A stretch of DNA of 64,000 nt from Teichococcus wenyumeiae (GTDB taxonomy: Bacteria; Pseudomonadota; Alphaproteobacteria; Acetobacterales; Acetobacteraceae). Within the stretch, counting starts at the first letter, position 1. Each line of letters starts with the position of its first letter. Shown in pieces: positions 37,627 to 47,235 of the stretch. A model generated the notes under the pieces. That model was not told where the DNA came from. It did not search any database and saw only the letters and a program-made list of their open reading frames with translations. Location: the NCBI RefSeq assembly GCF_003696345.1, contig NZ_RFLX01000001.1:587688-651687 (forward strand). Direction: 5' to 3'. A program made the position numbers and the translations under genes.

Positions 37627-38463
37627 TCACTGCGGCGACATGGCCGCCGCAGTGCTGCCGAATGCCCTGTCCAGCGCCTCTACCTGCGAAAGGTGCTTGA
37701 TGGGGTGGTGGAAGAAGAGAGCATCGGCGGCCACAGACTTCTCATGGTTGAAGCTGGTCGCACTATAGACATGCCTGCCCAGCACGCGGTGCGCGAGAGT
37801 ATTCAGGTCTTGCAGCTTCATTCCATTGCAGGCGGCCACGGTCGCGATGGTGGCCTCATGGTGGCCGATCCAGCCCCGCTGGTAGCTCCAGTCCAGGGCA
37901 GCCAGCAGCCGTGCCGAATAGCGGGACAGGGGCAGGAAGCAGGCGGTCGCCACCATGTCGACATCCACGCCTTCCACCTGCGATGGCCCTGTTTCCAGGC
38001 TCCCCCAGTTATCCCAGCTCGCATGATGCCGCCGCAGCCGGATATAGGTGCCAAGAAGGTCAGCGTCACTGCCACGGTCGAGTTCCGCAAGCTGCGACAG
38101 GCCGCGCGGCGTATAGACGTCGAACTCCATCACCCAGTAATATTCATACCCTGGATGCTGCCGCCAAAATGCCAGCAAGATGAGATCGGCATTTCCCGGC
38201 TTGATGCTGAACGTTGCTGACTTGCGTCCATATTCAGGCGAAAAGATCTGGGCGCGCGTCGGGCATACCACATTCTGCAGCCCGTGCTTTTTCGCCTCGT
38301 CCTGAAGAGGTTCCGACAGCACCAGGAAGACATCGAATGTGGAAGCCAGTTCTGCCTGACATTGCCGGAATCTGGCGAGTGTAACTTCATTCAACGAGTG
38401 ACTCAGCACTATCAGGCAACGACGTTTCTGGCTGTCGGGGGTATCTTGCATATAGTGGATCAT
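37627..38463 (-). CDS. Unknown protein, possible GT-A-like glycosyltransferase
   Basis: 278 residues, not recognised with confidence. It begins with a Rossmann-like stretch (CLIVLSHSLNEVTLARF, FDVFLVLSEPL) and has YYWVMEFDVYTPRGL, where the D of FDV could be part of a metal site, then DADLLGTYIRLRRHHASW. This resembles GT-A-like proteins of unknown specificity (a DUF3405-like look, unverified). No signal or membrane segment. Position in the glycan island supports a sugar role. The ATG at 38451 (MQDTPD) is an alternative start. The gene is AT-richer than the core. Confidence 0.6.
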   Translation of the reverse strand: MIHYMQDTPDSQKRRCLIVLSHSLNEVTLARFRQCQAELASTFDVFLVLSEPLQDEAKKHGLQNVVCPTRAQIFSPEYGRKSATFSIKPGNADLILLAFWRQHPGYEYYWVMEFDVYTPRGLSQLAELDRGSDADLLGTYIRLRRHHASWDNWGSLETGPSQVEGVDVDMVATACFLPLSRYSARLLAALDWSYQRGWIGHHEATIATVAACNGMKLQDLNTLAHRVLGRHVYSATSFNHEKSVAADALFFHHPIKHLSQVEALDRAFGSTAAAMSPQ

Positions 38464-39058
38464 CTTCAGCTGCGGTTAAGACCCCCGATCCTGCGGCACC
38501 AGCCACTTCGGCCAAAACCATCCTCGCAAGATCTTTCTTAGATAGGAGCCGCCCCACCGGGTTGGCACTATATTTAAGTGGTATATCGTGATCAACAGGT
38601 TGTGGGTTTTGTGAAACGTTCGCGTCGGTTATAGTTGTCGTCCGCCGCATTGTATATCAAAAAATAGAAATAAAACTGAAAAAGAGATTTTGTGTGGGGC
38701 CTCTCTCAACTGGCCTGTGTATGTGCCTGCTTCGGCCGACCGGGGTCGTCGGTGAGGGCCTGCATGAGCAGGACCGCAACCGTGCCTGTTATGCCATGCG
38801 GTCAATTAGCGGCGGTGGATGAGCCAGCCTCTGGCCATACCTGTTAACCCCAACATCCAGCCCGCCGCAGGGCTGGCGCCGCCTTGCCGCAGCGGCAGGG
38901 CGGTTGCGTCTTCTGCACCGCGATCCGGCCCTGAATTCTGCAGGCCTTCTGGACCAGACGGGCGCATCCCATCTCCACCATGGGCGTCATGGCCAGTTTG
39001 CCCACCCATATCCTGCCGCCTCGGGACGGGCGGGCAGGATTGGCGGAACGGTGGCGTG
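38464..39058. other. 595-bp gap with an AT-rich stretch
   Basis: No convincing gene. The stretch at about 38570-38700 is strikingly AT-rich for this genome (TATATTTAAGTGG, then ATATCAAAAAATAGAAATAA) and probably contains the promoter of the 37627-38463 gene. A short minus-strand frame (38387-38650) overlaps that gene's start and lacks a ribosome site. The right half is GC-rich with no feature seen. Confidence 0.5.
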
Positions 39059-41707
39059 CTACTGCGGCAGACGCGTAAGAAGCTTCTGGACCAGGGGGCG
39101 GAAGTTGGCCTCCCAGTGATTGTTCTCGCTCCGCTTCAGGGCCCCGAGCGCAAGAGCGACGCGCAGCTTCTCCGAACCGACAAGCTGCTGCAGGCATTCG
39201 GCGATGCTCTCGGCCACATCATCGTCGGCGCCGTCCTCGACCAGGAGGCCATCCTCCCCATCCGACAGCAGCTCCGAGACCGCGCCCACATCGGTGCAGA
39301 TGGGAATGCAGCCCAGCTGCTGCGCCTCAGGGATCACCAGCGGCGCCCCTTCCCAGCGTGACGGCAGGATCAGGCAATCGGCCCACCTGAAGGCGGCGGA
39401 AAGCTCGTCACTCGAGAAGACCGGCGGTTCCAGGAGAACGTTCAGCTCCTGGAACTTCTTGTTCCAGGGATTCTTGTCGTTGCCCTCGACCAGCTGCGCG
39501 CCGATGACCCGGAAGTCGATGGGAAGTTCCTGCTGCCGGATCGTGTCGATCGCCGAATACAGCCGTTCGACGCCCTTCTGGCGATCCAGGCGGCCGATAT
39601 AGAGCGCGCGAAGCGGACGCTTGCCCCGTGCCTTGGGCCGGGCCTCGACCATCTCGGCCCGTGCCGAGGCGGGGGCCGTGAAGCCGGCCGCATTCGGCAC
39701 ATGCATGATCTTGTCCGCCGGGATGCCCAGCGAATGCAGGTATTCCTCCAGCTTGTTCGAGCAGGTCAGAACCAAGTCGTAGGCGTGCTCGAACCCCACG
39801 GTGATATAGGGGTGGCCCACCACGCGCCCGACCGCCGTGGCATCAACGACATGCAGGTAGGACGCGGTGAGGGTGCCCATCGAGCGGATGGAACCCATAA
39901 CCGAATTCAGCGGCGCCGACTGGCAGTTCACCAGCACGTCGAGATTCGCCATGAGCCCCTTGAGGGTGCTTTCCTTCACCTCCGGGCTGCCAGGCAGGAA
40001 GATGTCGTGCCCATAGAAGTTCGACGGGCCGCCCCAGACGGGGAAGGTTTCGTCGGCCAGGAAGTTCACGGTATCGAAGGCAGACTTGTATTCGTCGATG
40101 ATGTTGTAGACCGGCGTCCCGACGATGAAGAGATGCGTCCGGAAGCCGGCCGCCCTCAGGGTGCGCGCCAGCGCGTAGCCCACCTTCTCGGCGCCTCCGA
40201 AGGACGCGAAGGGAACCACGAAGCCCGCATCCGGCCTGCCGTCGGAAACCCGCGGCATCAGGCCGTTCACGTCGAGGGATTCGCACAGGATCCTGTAATA
40301 GTCGCGCCGGTCGGGCAATTGCTGCGGCCGCCAGCGCCAGCGCTTCTTCGGCACGTCACGGGAGCGGCTGGACCGCAGCAGCGCGAAGGTCTCCAGCAGG
40401 CCAGCGACGGTGCCGGCCGCATTCTCGGCCAGGGGTCCAACGGCCGGGAGCGACAGCACGATCTCGGCGACCGTCGGGCCCGGCACGTCAGCCGCCAGCG
40501 AATTGACCCAGCCTTCCCCGCCCGGGTCCTCGCAGATCTCCTGCACGATCCGGCTGCGCGCCATCCAGGCCACGGCGCGGGCGCCGATGGCGCCGGACTG
40601 GCTTTCGCGCAACTCCGCATGCGTCCGGATCTGGACGCCGATCTTGCCGGGGGAGGATGCGAGGGACAGCGCGACGAAGTTGTTCTCGCGCGTCAGGCGC
40701 TCCATGAGCCAGAAGACATTGAAGATGACGCCATGGCTTTCCAGGGCGGCGAGGATCTCCGAGCCCGCCCAGCAGAAGAACGGCGCGATGTGCTTCTCGT
40801 CGGGCAGATGGACGCCTTGCCAGAACCTGGTCAGCAGATCGGTCAGGGAGAAGCCGCCTTCCCGCAGCGTCGGGTCCGTGACCTCATGGCACCTGCGGGT
40901 GGTGGGGCAGATGACCGCGTATCGCGGGCTTTCCTCATGTTCCCATTGCAACAGCTTCTCGGGCCGGGCGATGCCTTTGTGCCGGCGCCGCAGGTGGGCC
41001 AGCGTCGCCGCGCGGTCGCGGTTGACCTCGCGGAAGCGGCTTTCCGCCCGCTGCCGGTACTCGAAGCCGAAGCTGCAATGCTTGCCGCGGAAGCCATGAG
41101 CAATGCACTGGAGCCAGAAGTCCCAGTCCTCGTAACCAGATTTCGAGTCGGTATCGAACCGGACGCCGCTCTCGAAGACTTCCCGCGACACCAGGCTGCC
41201 AGTGTCGCAGATATTGTCATGGATGACGTGGAGAAGCCGCGAATAGGGCGGGGAATAGCTGCCCGACCAGCCGATGCCGAAGCTGTCGATGTTGGGATAA
41301 ACCCAGGACACGTCGGTGGTCTGCTTCAGGCAGGCATAGGCCGTGGCCATCGCGGTGGAAGACAGCCGGTTGTCGGCATCGAGGAAGTAGATCGCGTCCA
41401 GGCTGGGCCAGGCCGCCAACGCATAGTCGATCCCGAAGTTCCGCGCGGCGCTTGGGCCGCCATTGACGTTGCGGAAGTAGAAGATGTTCGGATGGACGGT
41501 GGCATAGGTCGAGGCCACCGTATCCGTCTCGGGATGCGGGCAGCCATCGCTCACCAGCAGCATCGCGATGGTATGGGAGCCATGCTGATCCAGGACCGAT
41601 TCGATGGCTTCGGCCACCAAGGCGGAATGCTTGTAGATCGGAACGATGACAACGATCTGCGGCGCCAACTCGGCGCCACTGATCCGGTCCATGGATATCA
41701 TGCCCAT
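39059..41707 (-). CDS. Double glycosyltransferase (GT2 plus GT4)
   Basis: 882 residues. The N-terminal half (about 15-260) is a GT2 enzyme: VVIVPIYKHSALVAEAIESVL, NGGPSAARNFG, and the metal site YFLDADN (D110-A-D112), then GYEDWDFWLQ. The C-terminal half (about 540-880) is a GT4 enzyme of the GT-B fold: FASFGGAEKVGYALARTL, ALYIGRLDRQKGVERL (about 700) and PSRWEGAPLVIPEAQ (about 787). The middle region has no clear domain. It probably adds two sugars in sequence to a lipid-linked acceptor in the cytosol. ATG at 41707 overlaps the preceding stop (TAATG), coupling it to the 536-residue unknown protein. Confidence 0.88.
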   Translation of the reverse strand: MGMISMDRISGAELAPQIVVIVPIYKHSALVAEAIESVLDQHGSHTIAMLLVSDGCPHPETDTVASTYATVHPNIFYFRNVNGGPSAARNFGIDYALAAWPSLDAIYFLDADNRLSSTAMATAYACLKQTTDVSWVYPNIDSFGIGWSGSYSPPYSRLLHVIHDNICDTGSLVSREVFESGVRFDTDSKSGYEDWDFWLQCIAHGFRGKHCSFGFEYRQRAESRFREVNRDRAATLAHLRRRHKGIARPEKLLQWEHEESPRYAVICPTTRRCHEVTDPTLREGGFSLTDLLTRFWQGVHLPDEKHIAPFFCWAGSEILAALESHGVIFNVFWLMERLTRENNFVALSLASSPGKIGVQIRTHAELRESQSGAIGARAVAWMARSRIVQEICEDPGGEGWVNSLAADVPGPTVAEIVLSLPAVGPLAENAAGTVAGLLETFALLRSSRSRDVPKKRWRWRPQQLPDRRDYYRILCESLDVNGLMPRVSDGRPDAGFVVPFASFGGAEKVGYALARTLRAAGFRTHLFIVGTPVYNIIDEYKSAFDTVNFLADETFPVWGGPSNFYGHDIFLPGSPEVKESTLKGLMANLDVLVNCQSAPLNSVMGSIRSMGTLTASYLHVVDATAVGRVVGHPYITVGFEHAYDLVLTCSNKLEEYLHSLGIPADKIMHVPNAAGFTAPASARAEMVEARPKARGKRPLRALYIGRLDRQKGVERLYSAIDTIRQQELPIDFRVIGAQLVEGNDKNPWNKKFQELNVLLEPPVFSSDELSAAFRWADCLILPSRWEGAPLVIPEAQQLGCIPICTDVGAVSELLSDGEDGLLVEDGADDDVAESIAECLQQLVGSEKLRVALALGALKRSENNHWEANFRPLVQKLLTRLPQ

Positions 41708-43317
41708 TATGCCAGACCTGTCCCCAGTTCGAGCGCCGCCCGCGTCTCGGGCTTCGGGAGGCGCTTCATGCGCAAGGCCGAGAAGCTGCTGAACATCGCC
41801 CAGGCGTAGTAGTTCGGGTCGCTTCCGGTCATCGACGTCGCCACGAAGATCCTCACATCCTCCCGCTCGGCGAAGTTGCCCATGACATGCAGGTGGGATT
41901 GCTGGGTGGCGGAGAGGGACTGCCACCCGGTCCATTCAAAGAGCCTTTCGGCGGCATCCTCGCTCACCTGGCCTGCCAGCCGGTCCCGGACCACCTGCTC
42001 ATCGGCATCCGACACGATCAGGGCGAAGCTGACGGGCGCGGCCATCTCATGGTCCAGCGCGACCATGCAGCTGATCCCGATCAGGTCGGTCGTGTCGATC
42101 TTGCCCAGGCGGGCCAGGGTCGTGCCCTCCGGCGGCGGATGGCACAGCACGCCGGCCTTGTTGTTCTCGTACCGCACCAGCTCGTATTCGAGCGGATAGC
42201 CCAGCTCGCTCAGGTCTTCCGCGGCCATGAGGGCCGAGAGCGGCAGCGCGGTATCCCGCACCAGCTGCTCCGGCTCAGGCGACAGCGGCTCGACCAGCCG
42301 GCCGGCCTGCACCGGCCGGAAGCCCGGCAGGCCAGACCAGGCCTTGAAGGCGAGGCTGTGGGGAAGCGTGCGCCCGCCATCACAGGCCACGCAGAACTCA
42401 TGGATCGGCTGGACCGGCCCGAGGCCGAAGGCGGAGAGGTCCGAATCAGGGCCGCAGGAGATGACCAGCTCCGGCGTCCTGCGCATGCCGCTCAAGGTCT
42501 TCGGCAGGCCGAGCGTGATCCAGCCCGGGGTCAGCATCTTCCGGGGCAGGCGCCACTCGCCCCGCACGGCGCCGTCTTCCAGGGTTCTCAGTTGAACACT
42601 GATATCGGAGGCGATCTTCTCTTCGTGGCCGTCGCCGAGCACGCAGATCTCGATCGCGCTCAGTCCCAGGCTGGAGACGGGCAGGATCTGCGTCAGCCGC
42701 GTCATGGCGCCGGCCTGATGGCGCCCGCCCTGGTCCTCGATAACCGGGTTCTCGAAAATCAGCTCGGTCGGCTGCAGGTTCTTCCGGGACAGGAACCCCT
42801 CAAGGGCGTTGAACTGGTCCTGCAGGTTCTCGTGCGCCTGGCGGAGCTGATACAGTTCCCGCCACAGGCGCGTGGACTGTTCCGCCGCTATCCTCAGGCG
42901 CTCCGGCAGGGCGCCGGCCAGAAGCAGGTTGAGGGAAGGGCTGGAATCGTCTTCCGCCAGCACGGCCACGGTGGGGAAGTGGCTGCCGGACCAGAGCATG
43001 AAGATCGCCCTGACACGTTCCAGCAGACCGAGAGCGCGACGGTCTCGTACCGCGAAACCGACCGTCATCATGTGTGCTGTGGTAAGTTGGAAGCGGCGCC
43101 CGACCTCGTTCGTGACCACCACGGATTGGGTGGAGACGCTGATGACGCCGAAGACGCTGATCTCGCGTGGAAGCAGCGCGGAGAAGTGCCGCACTTCCTC
43201 TGCCGGGACAAAGATGGCCAGTGAAGAGCTGATAAGTGGCTGAGGCTTGGCTGCCTTCTTTGCTGTGTTGCTCAGCCCTCGCCCGGACAGCCTGCCTGAC
43301 ATTAACTCACCTTTCAA
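41707..43317 (-). CDS. Unknown 536-residue protein coupled to the double glycosyltransferase
   Basis: No recognised family. Features visible: a globular N-terminal part (FVPAEEVRHFSALLPREISVFGVISVST), a coiled-coil-like helix around 145-180 (RLWRELYQLRQAHENLQDQFN), a beta-rich central region, and a C-terminal part with YYAWAMFSSFSALRMKRL. No signal peptide or transmembrane helix is apparent. The stop overlaps the ATG of the glycosyltransferase by one base, so the two proteins are probably made together and may form a complex. Start at 43317 or at ATG 43302. I cannot name a function. Confidence 0.75.
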   Translation of the reverse strand: MKGELMSGRLSGRGLSNTAKKAAKPQPLISSSLAIFVPAEEVRHFSALLPREISVFGVISVSTQSVVVTNEVGRRFQLTTAHMMTVGFAVRDRRALGLLERVRAIFMLWSGSHFPTVAVLAEDDSSPSLNLLLAGALPERLRIAAEQSTRLWRELYQLRQAHENLQDQFNALEGFLSRKNLQPTELIFENPVIEDQGGRHQAGAMTRLTQILPVSSLGLSAIEICVLGDGHEEKIASDISVQLRTLEDGAVRGEWRLPRKMLTPGWITLGLPKTLSGMRRTPELVISCGPDSDLSAFGLGPVQPIHEFCVACDGGRTLPHSLAFKAWSGLPGFRPVQAGRLVEPLSPEPEQLVRDTALPLSALMAAEDLSELGYPLEYELVRYENNKAGVLCHPPPEGTTLARLGKIDTTDLIGISCMVALDHEMAAPVSFALIVSDADEQVVRDRLAGQVSEDAAERLFEWTGWQSLSATQQSHLHVMGNFAEREDVRIFVATSMTGSDPNYYAWAMFSSFSALRMKRLPKPETRAALELGTGLA

Positions 43318-44241
43318 ACATCGCGGGATGCAACTCCTGACAAATTAGAGCAGATCGAGACTGGGTGAAACTAGGCCACAGAAAAACGAAAGCTCGTTTG
43401 ATCCTCCGTGGAGGCCGCCCAGAGTGCGGCGCGTACCGGAGGCGTGGCTCAAAACAGGGCAGGCCATGTCTAGATCTTGGCAGGCGAGACCCCTGTGTTG
43501 CCGAGAAGCTGTGTGCCGCCGGAGCGATATCCTGATCATGCCAGCCGGAAGCAGCGGGATTCTGCCGGCATTGTTCGCGACGCGGCATCTCCGGGTGGAA
43601 GAACTCCGCCCTGGCATCAGACTGTCATGGAGCTGAAGCCTAACGTCCATAACCCCGTCACTGGAAACCCGTAGGATGCCAGCAGGAGAGATGGAAGAAG
43701 AGTGGTCATGCTCCAGGCGGTTGATGTCCATTGCGCTTCCGGCAAGAGCCTGCTGGAGGCGCTGCGTTCCGGAATACAATACTCCAATAATCTGGCGTGC
43801 CCTGTTATCCTGAACTACATGGGCAAGAAAATTCCTGTTATTCCCGGCGATATTGTCGAGGTTGTTCTGGATTGCCTCCGCGAGGATTTCGGATCGTTTC
43901 TGGACGCGGCTTCCTCCTGAAGGCATGGCCGGCCCCGCAGATGGTTGCTGCGCCACGCCTGGCTCCATGCTGTTTCTCATGATGCGTTGGAACACAGCGC
44001 GCAGCTTGCGCTCGAACGCCGGTGGTCAGCGCGCTCCTGGGAACTGTGGCGCCGACTGGCTGAGGGCGCCGCTTCAGCGGCAGCGGAGGCGTGGCCTAAC
44101 CCACCTCACATTCCGTGCCACGGACAGGCAGATGCCTTCGTATTTTTATGATTCGCCGGGCAGGCGATCAGCGGCATCATGGCGCCGCCGCAACGCAGCC
44201 GGCGCCATTCTCAGCGAAGCAGGATGGATAGCCGCGAGAGG
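43318..44241. other. 924-bp gap with one small possible gene
   Basis: Apart from the small frame at 43708-43920, the gap shows only shadow frames, including a 216-residue minus-strand frame without protein-like composition. The sequence is less GC-rich than the core. No repeats or strong hairpins were found. Confidence 0.5.
43708..43920 (+). CDS. Small hypothetical protein
   Basis: 70 residues from ATG 43708 (MLQAVDVHCASGKSLLEAL), with an in-frame GTG six bases upstream. The composition is protein-like: aliphatic and acidic residues (NLACPVILNYMGKKIPV, GDIVEVVLDCLREDFGSFL) rather than the Arg/Ala/Pro-rich look of shadow frames, and codon use is mixed, as in the island. A purine-rich stretch (GAAGAAGAG) lies before the start. 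No relatives recognised, and it could still be chance. Confidence 0.4.
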   Translation: MLQAVDVHCASGKSLLEALRSGIQYSNNLACPVILNYMGKKIPVIPGDIVEVVLDCLREDFGSFLDAASS

Positions 44242-44664
44242 CTAGGAGGCCGACACAACGGGCGGCGTGGCCAGGCCCTGCTTGATGTCGGTGGTCGAAA
44301 TGCCTTCCGTCCGCGGCAGATAGACCACGTCGCAAAGGCTCTTGAACTGATCGAAGCGCCCGGCCCAGTCATCGCCCATCACCAGCACATCGGCCTTGTA
44401 GTGCTTGATGTACTCGGCCTTCAGCTCCAGGCTTTCCTCGTAGAAAGCCTCGTTCACGCAGCGCAGGGCCTCGACGATGGCCAGCCGCTCGTGCTGCGGG
44501 AAGACCGGCTTCAGCCCCTTCTTGGAAAAGTTCAGGGCATCCGTAGAGACACCGACAATCAAGTGGTTACCCAGGGCGGCGGCGCGCTTCAGGATATTGA
44601 GATGGCCGATGTGGAACAGATCGTAAGTCCCAAATGTAATCACGCGTGTCTGCGGAGCTGACAT
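44242..44664 (-). CDS. tagD: Glycerol-3-phosphate cytidylyltransferase (TagD type)
   Basis: 140 residues. Cytidylyltransferase motifs H18-I-G-H21 (ATP/CTP binding) and R118-T-E-G-I-S-T-T125, the signature that marks glycerol-3-phosphate cytidylyltransferases of the TagD group, with FGTYDLFH at the N-terminus and MGDDW near 100. It makes CDP-glycerol from CTP and sn-glycerol-3-phosphate, the donor for poly(glycerol phosphate) teichoic acids in Gram-positives. TagD-like proteins may also make other CDP-alcohols, but the exact RTEGISTT motif favours glycerol. With GpsA-like and LicD it suggests glycerol-phosphate decoration here. Confidence 0.9.
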   Translation of the reverse strand: MSAPQTRVITFGTYDLFHIGHLNILKRAAALGNHLIVGVSTDALNFSKKGLKPVFPQHERLAIVEALRCVNEAFYEESLELKAEYIKHYKADVLVMGDDWAGRFDQFKSLCDVVYLPRTEGISTTDIKQGLATPPVVSAS

Positions 44665-45000
44665 TCATTCGGACCTTACAGTTGCGCCGCCATTACCCAC
44701 GGCCGATCATGAACCATTGAGGGTGTGTCGCAAGAACTTGGCTAAGGTGTCAACCACTCCCTTGACCTTGCGCCGGCATGGACCACCCGCTCCGCAAAGC
44801 TTGGCTTCCGTTGTGAGGCAGGGCCATGTTTTGCCAGGCAGTACGCCGCCTTCCGGGCAGCATCCCGCACCGCAGGCGTGGCAATAGGGTAGGTTTCATC
44901 TGGTGCGGCACGGGGCTGCCAGGCGCCGGGCAGCCTCGCTGCGGCCGTGATAGGCAGCGGTGGTCACGGGCGCCGTGGATGCCTTGCCGTGCAAGGGGCG

Positions 45001-45022
45001 GGAGGGGTCCGAGAACCCCTCC
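45001..45022 (-). terminator. Hairpin terminator downstream of the second pyruvyl transferase
   Basis: GGAGGGGT/ACCCCTCC (45001-45008, 45015-45022) with loop CCGAGA, 59 bases past the stop of the 45081-46301 gene. The remainder of the gap 44665-45080 shows no gene. Confidence 0.5.
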
Positions 45023-45080
45023 GGCGAGTGGCCCCGTCAGTCGTTCCGTGGCAGATCGCCTGCCAAATCATGTTGATGCC

Positions 45081-46301
45081 TCAACGAACGTCAGCGGCTT
45101 GCATGACAGGCTTGCGGGCCTTGGGCGCCGTGATGCCGATGTTGCCCAGCAGTTCCCGGAAGCGCGTCTCCAGCGCCCTGTAATGCGCTATGGTGGCGTC
45201 CACATCGAGGTCCGCGACGAACTTCTCCAGGGCCTGGGCCTTGTCGGGAAGCAGATTCCAGGCCTTGGCCTCCATGTGTGGAAGCTTGGCGAAGCTCAGC
45301 ATCTCTCGCGTTCTGTCGTCGACAGCCAGCACGACGAATGGCACGCCGGCCTGGGCAGCCATGACCCCGCCGTGGAAGCGGCGGCCGAAGGAGAAGTCGA
45401 ACCTTCCCATCCAGGCCCGCCACTGCTCCGTGCTGAAGAACATGTGGTGGCTGACTTCCTTCTTCAGGTGCTCCTGGCCACGGTAACTGACCGGCGCCAC
45501 GATCCTGCCGTTGGTCTCGTCATAGGCAATGTCATGTTCGGCGCAGTTGATGTTGAAATCGAACAGCTTTGTTTCGTCCTGAAGCACATAGGCCGCGGAA
45601 GGGTGTGCACCCCCCAGTGCATTGATGTCGACAATCGCATCGGCGACCGAGCCCAGGTAGCCGGCATGCACGATCTCCAGCGGCTTCCGCCAGTCGATCT
45701 CCTTGAGGCGCCGCAGCGATTCAACGACTTTGCCGGGATAGGCGAAGAGGGATGGGCATCCCGTGGGCTCGACACGGCTCAGGCCTTGCCGCCGCAGGAA
45801 GTCGGCCGTGATGTCGCCGCGGGTGAAGACATGGCAGTTCTTGTCCTTCAGCACATCCAGGAAGGACTTGAACTGCGCCGGGTAGGAGGAGCCAAAGGAG
45901 GATGCATCCTGAATGCCCGCGCTCATCAGGATGATGGGGATATTGATCTTGCTGATCACTTCCCCCTCACCGGACGGATTGAAGCGGGGATGGAAGATGT
46001 TGGCGGTGCCGAAGACAAAGAAGTCGAAGGCGGTGTTGATGTAGTCGATCCACTTCTCGCCATCCGGGCCGGTGAGCCAGGGAAAAGGGATATGTTGCTG
46101 CTGGCAGCTCGACAGTGCCCGCGAAACGCCTTCGCCGATCAGGTAATTGCCGGTATTCGCAATCTTGCCAAGCTGGCTGTCGATGTCCTTCTTGGTTTTA
46201 GCCTCAGGAAACATTTCCCGGTAGATGGTGGCGGGAAACTGAGAACCCGTAATGGCCCGGTGCCAGTGATTAGGTATGCCAGATACTGCAACACGAACCA
46301 T
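45081..46301 (-). CDS. Polysaccharide pyruvyl transferase family protein, long type
   Basis: 406 residues. N49-T-G-N-Y, G181-C-P-S-L and GRRFHGG (306-312) followed by MAAQAGVPFVVL fit the pyruvyl transferase family, in which the His of the FHG motif is at the PEP site. The arrangement is that of larger members found in exopolysaccharide loci. It probably puts a pyruvate ketal on a sugar of the island's glycan. ATG at 46301 (MVRVAVSGIPNHWH) agrees with the family start. It shares little with the short member at 36786, so two different acceptors are likely. Confidence 0.82.
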   Translation of the reverse strand: MVRVAVSGIPNHWHRAITGSQFPATIYREMFPEAKTKKDIDSQLGKIANTGNYLIGEGVSRALSSCQQQHIPFPWLTGPDGEKWIDYINTAFDFFVFGTANIFHPRFNPSGEGEVISKINIPIILMSAGIQDASSFGSSYPAQFKSFLDVLKDKNCHVFTRGDITADFLRRQGLSRVEPTGCPSLFAYPGKVVESLRRLKEIDWRKPLEIVHAGYLGSVADAIVDINALGGAHPSAAYVLQDETKLFDFNINCAEHDIAYDETNGRIVAPVSYRGQEHLKKEVSHHMFFSTEQWRAWMGRFDFSFGRRFHGGVMAAQAGVPFVVLAVDDRTREMLSFAKLPHMEAKAWNLLPDKAQALEKFVADLDVDATIAHYRALETRFRELLGNIGITAPKARKPVMQAADVR

Positions 46302-46533
46302 TGGTTGCTCCTAAGATAACGTCCTGAAGCCCACCATAAGTCCGTTATGTTGCATAATATTGACAGTCCCGCGTAGGTTTGTTGAACGCCGGTTTGCTTC
46401 AGTGTTGCACTGGCGGCCAATGGGCTGTCCCGGTCTGGCATCCAGCCCGTCGCTAAAGGCCTGCACAGGGGGCTTTGCACAGCGTCGGCGCCAGACACTC
46501 CCGGGCCGCGTCATGAACCCAAGGCCCGGCTTG

Positions 46534-47234
<701 letters not shown>

Positions 47235-47235
<1 letters not shown>

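Noticed and set aside
38387..38650. 87-residue minus-strand frame near the unknown island gene
   Set aside because: It overlaps the start of the 37627-38463 gene, has no clear ribosome site and no recognisable sequence.
39701..41809. 702-residue plus-strand frame opposite the double glycosyltransferase
   Set aside because: The minus strand has clear GT2 and GT4 motifs. The plus-strand product is a compositional shadow.
43345..43995. 216-residue minus-strand frame in the 924-bp gap
   Set aside because: Composition looks like a shadow (Arg, Ser and Gly-rich, no motifs) and it overlaps the more protein-like small frame on the plus strand.
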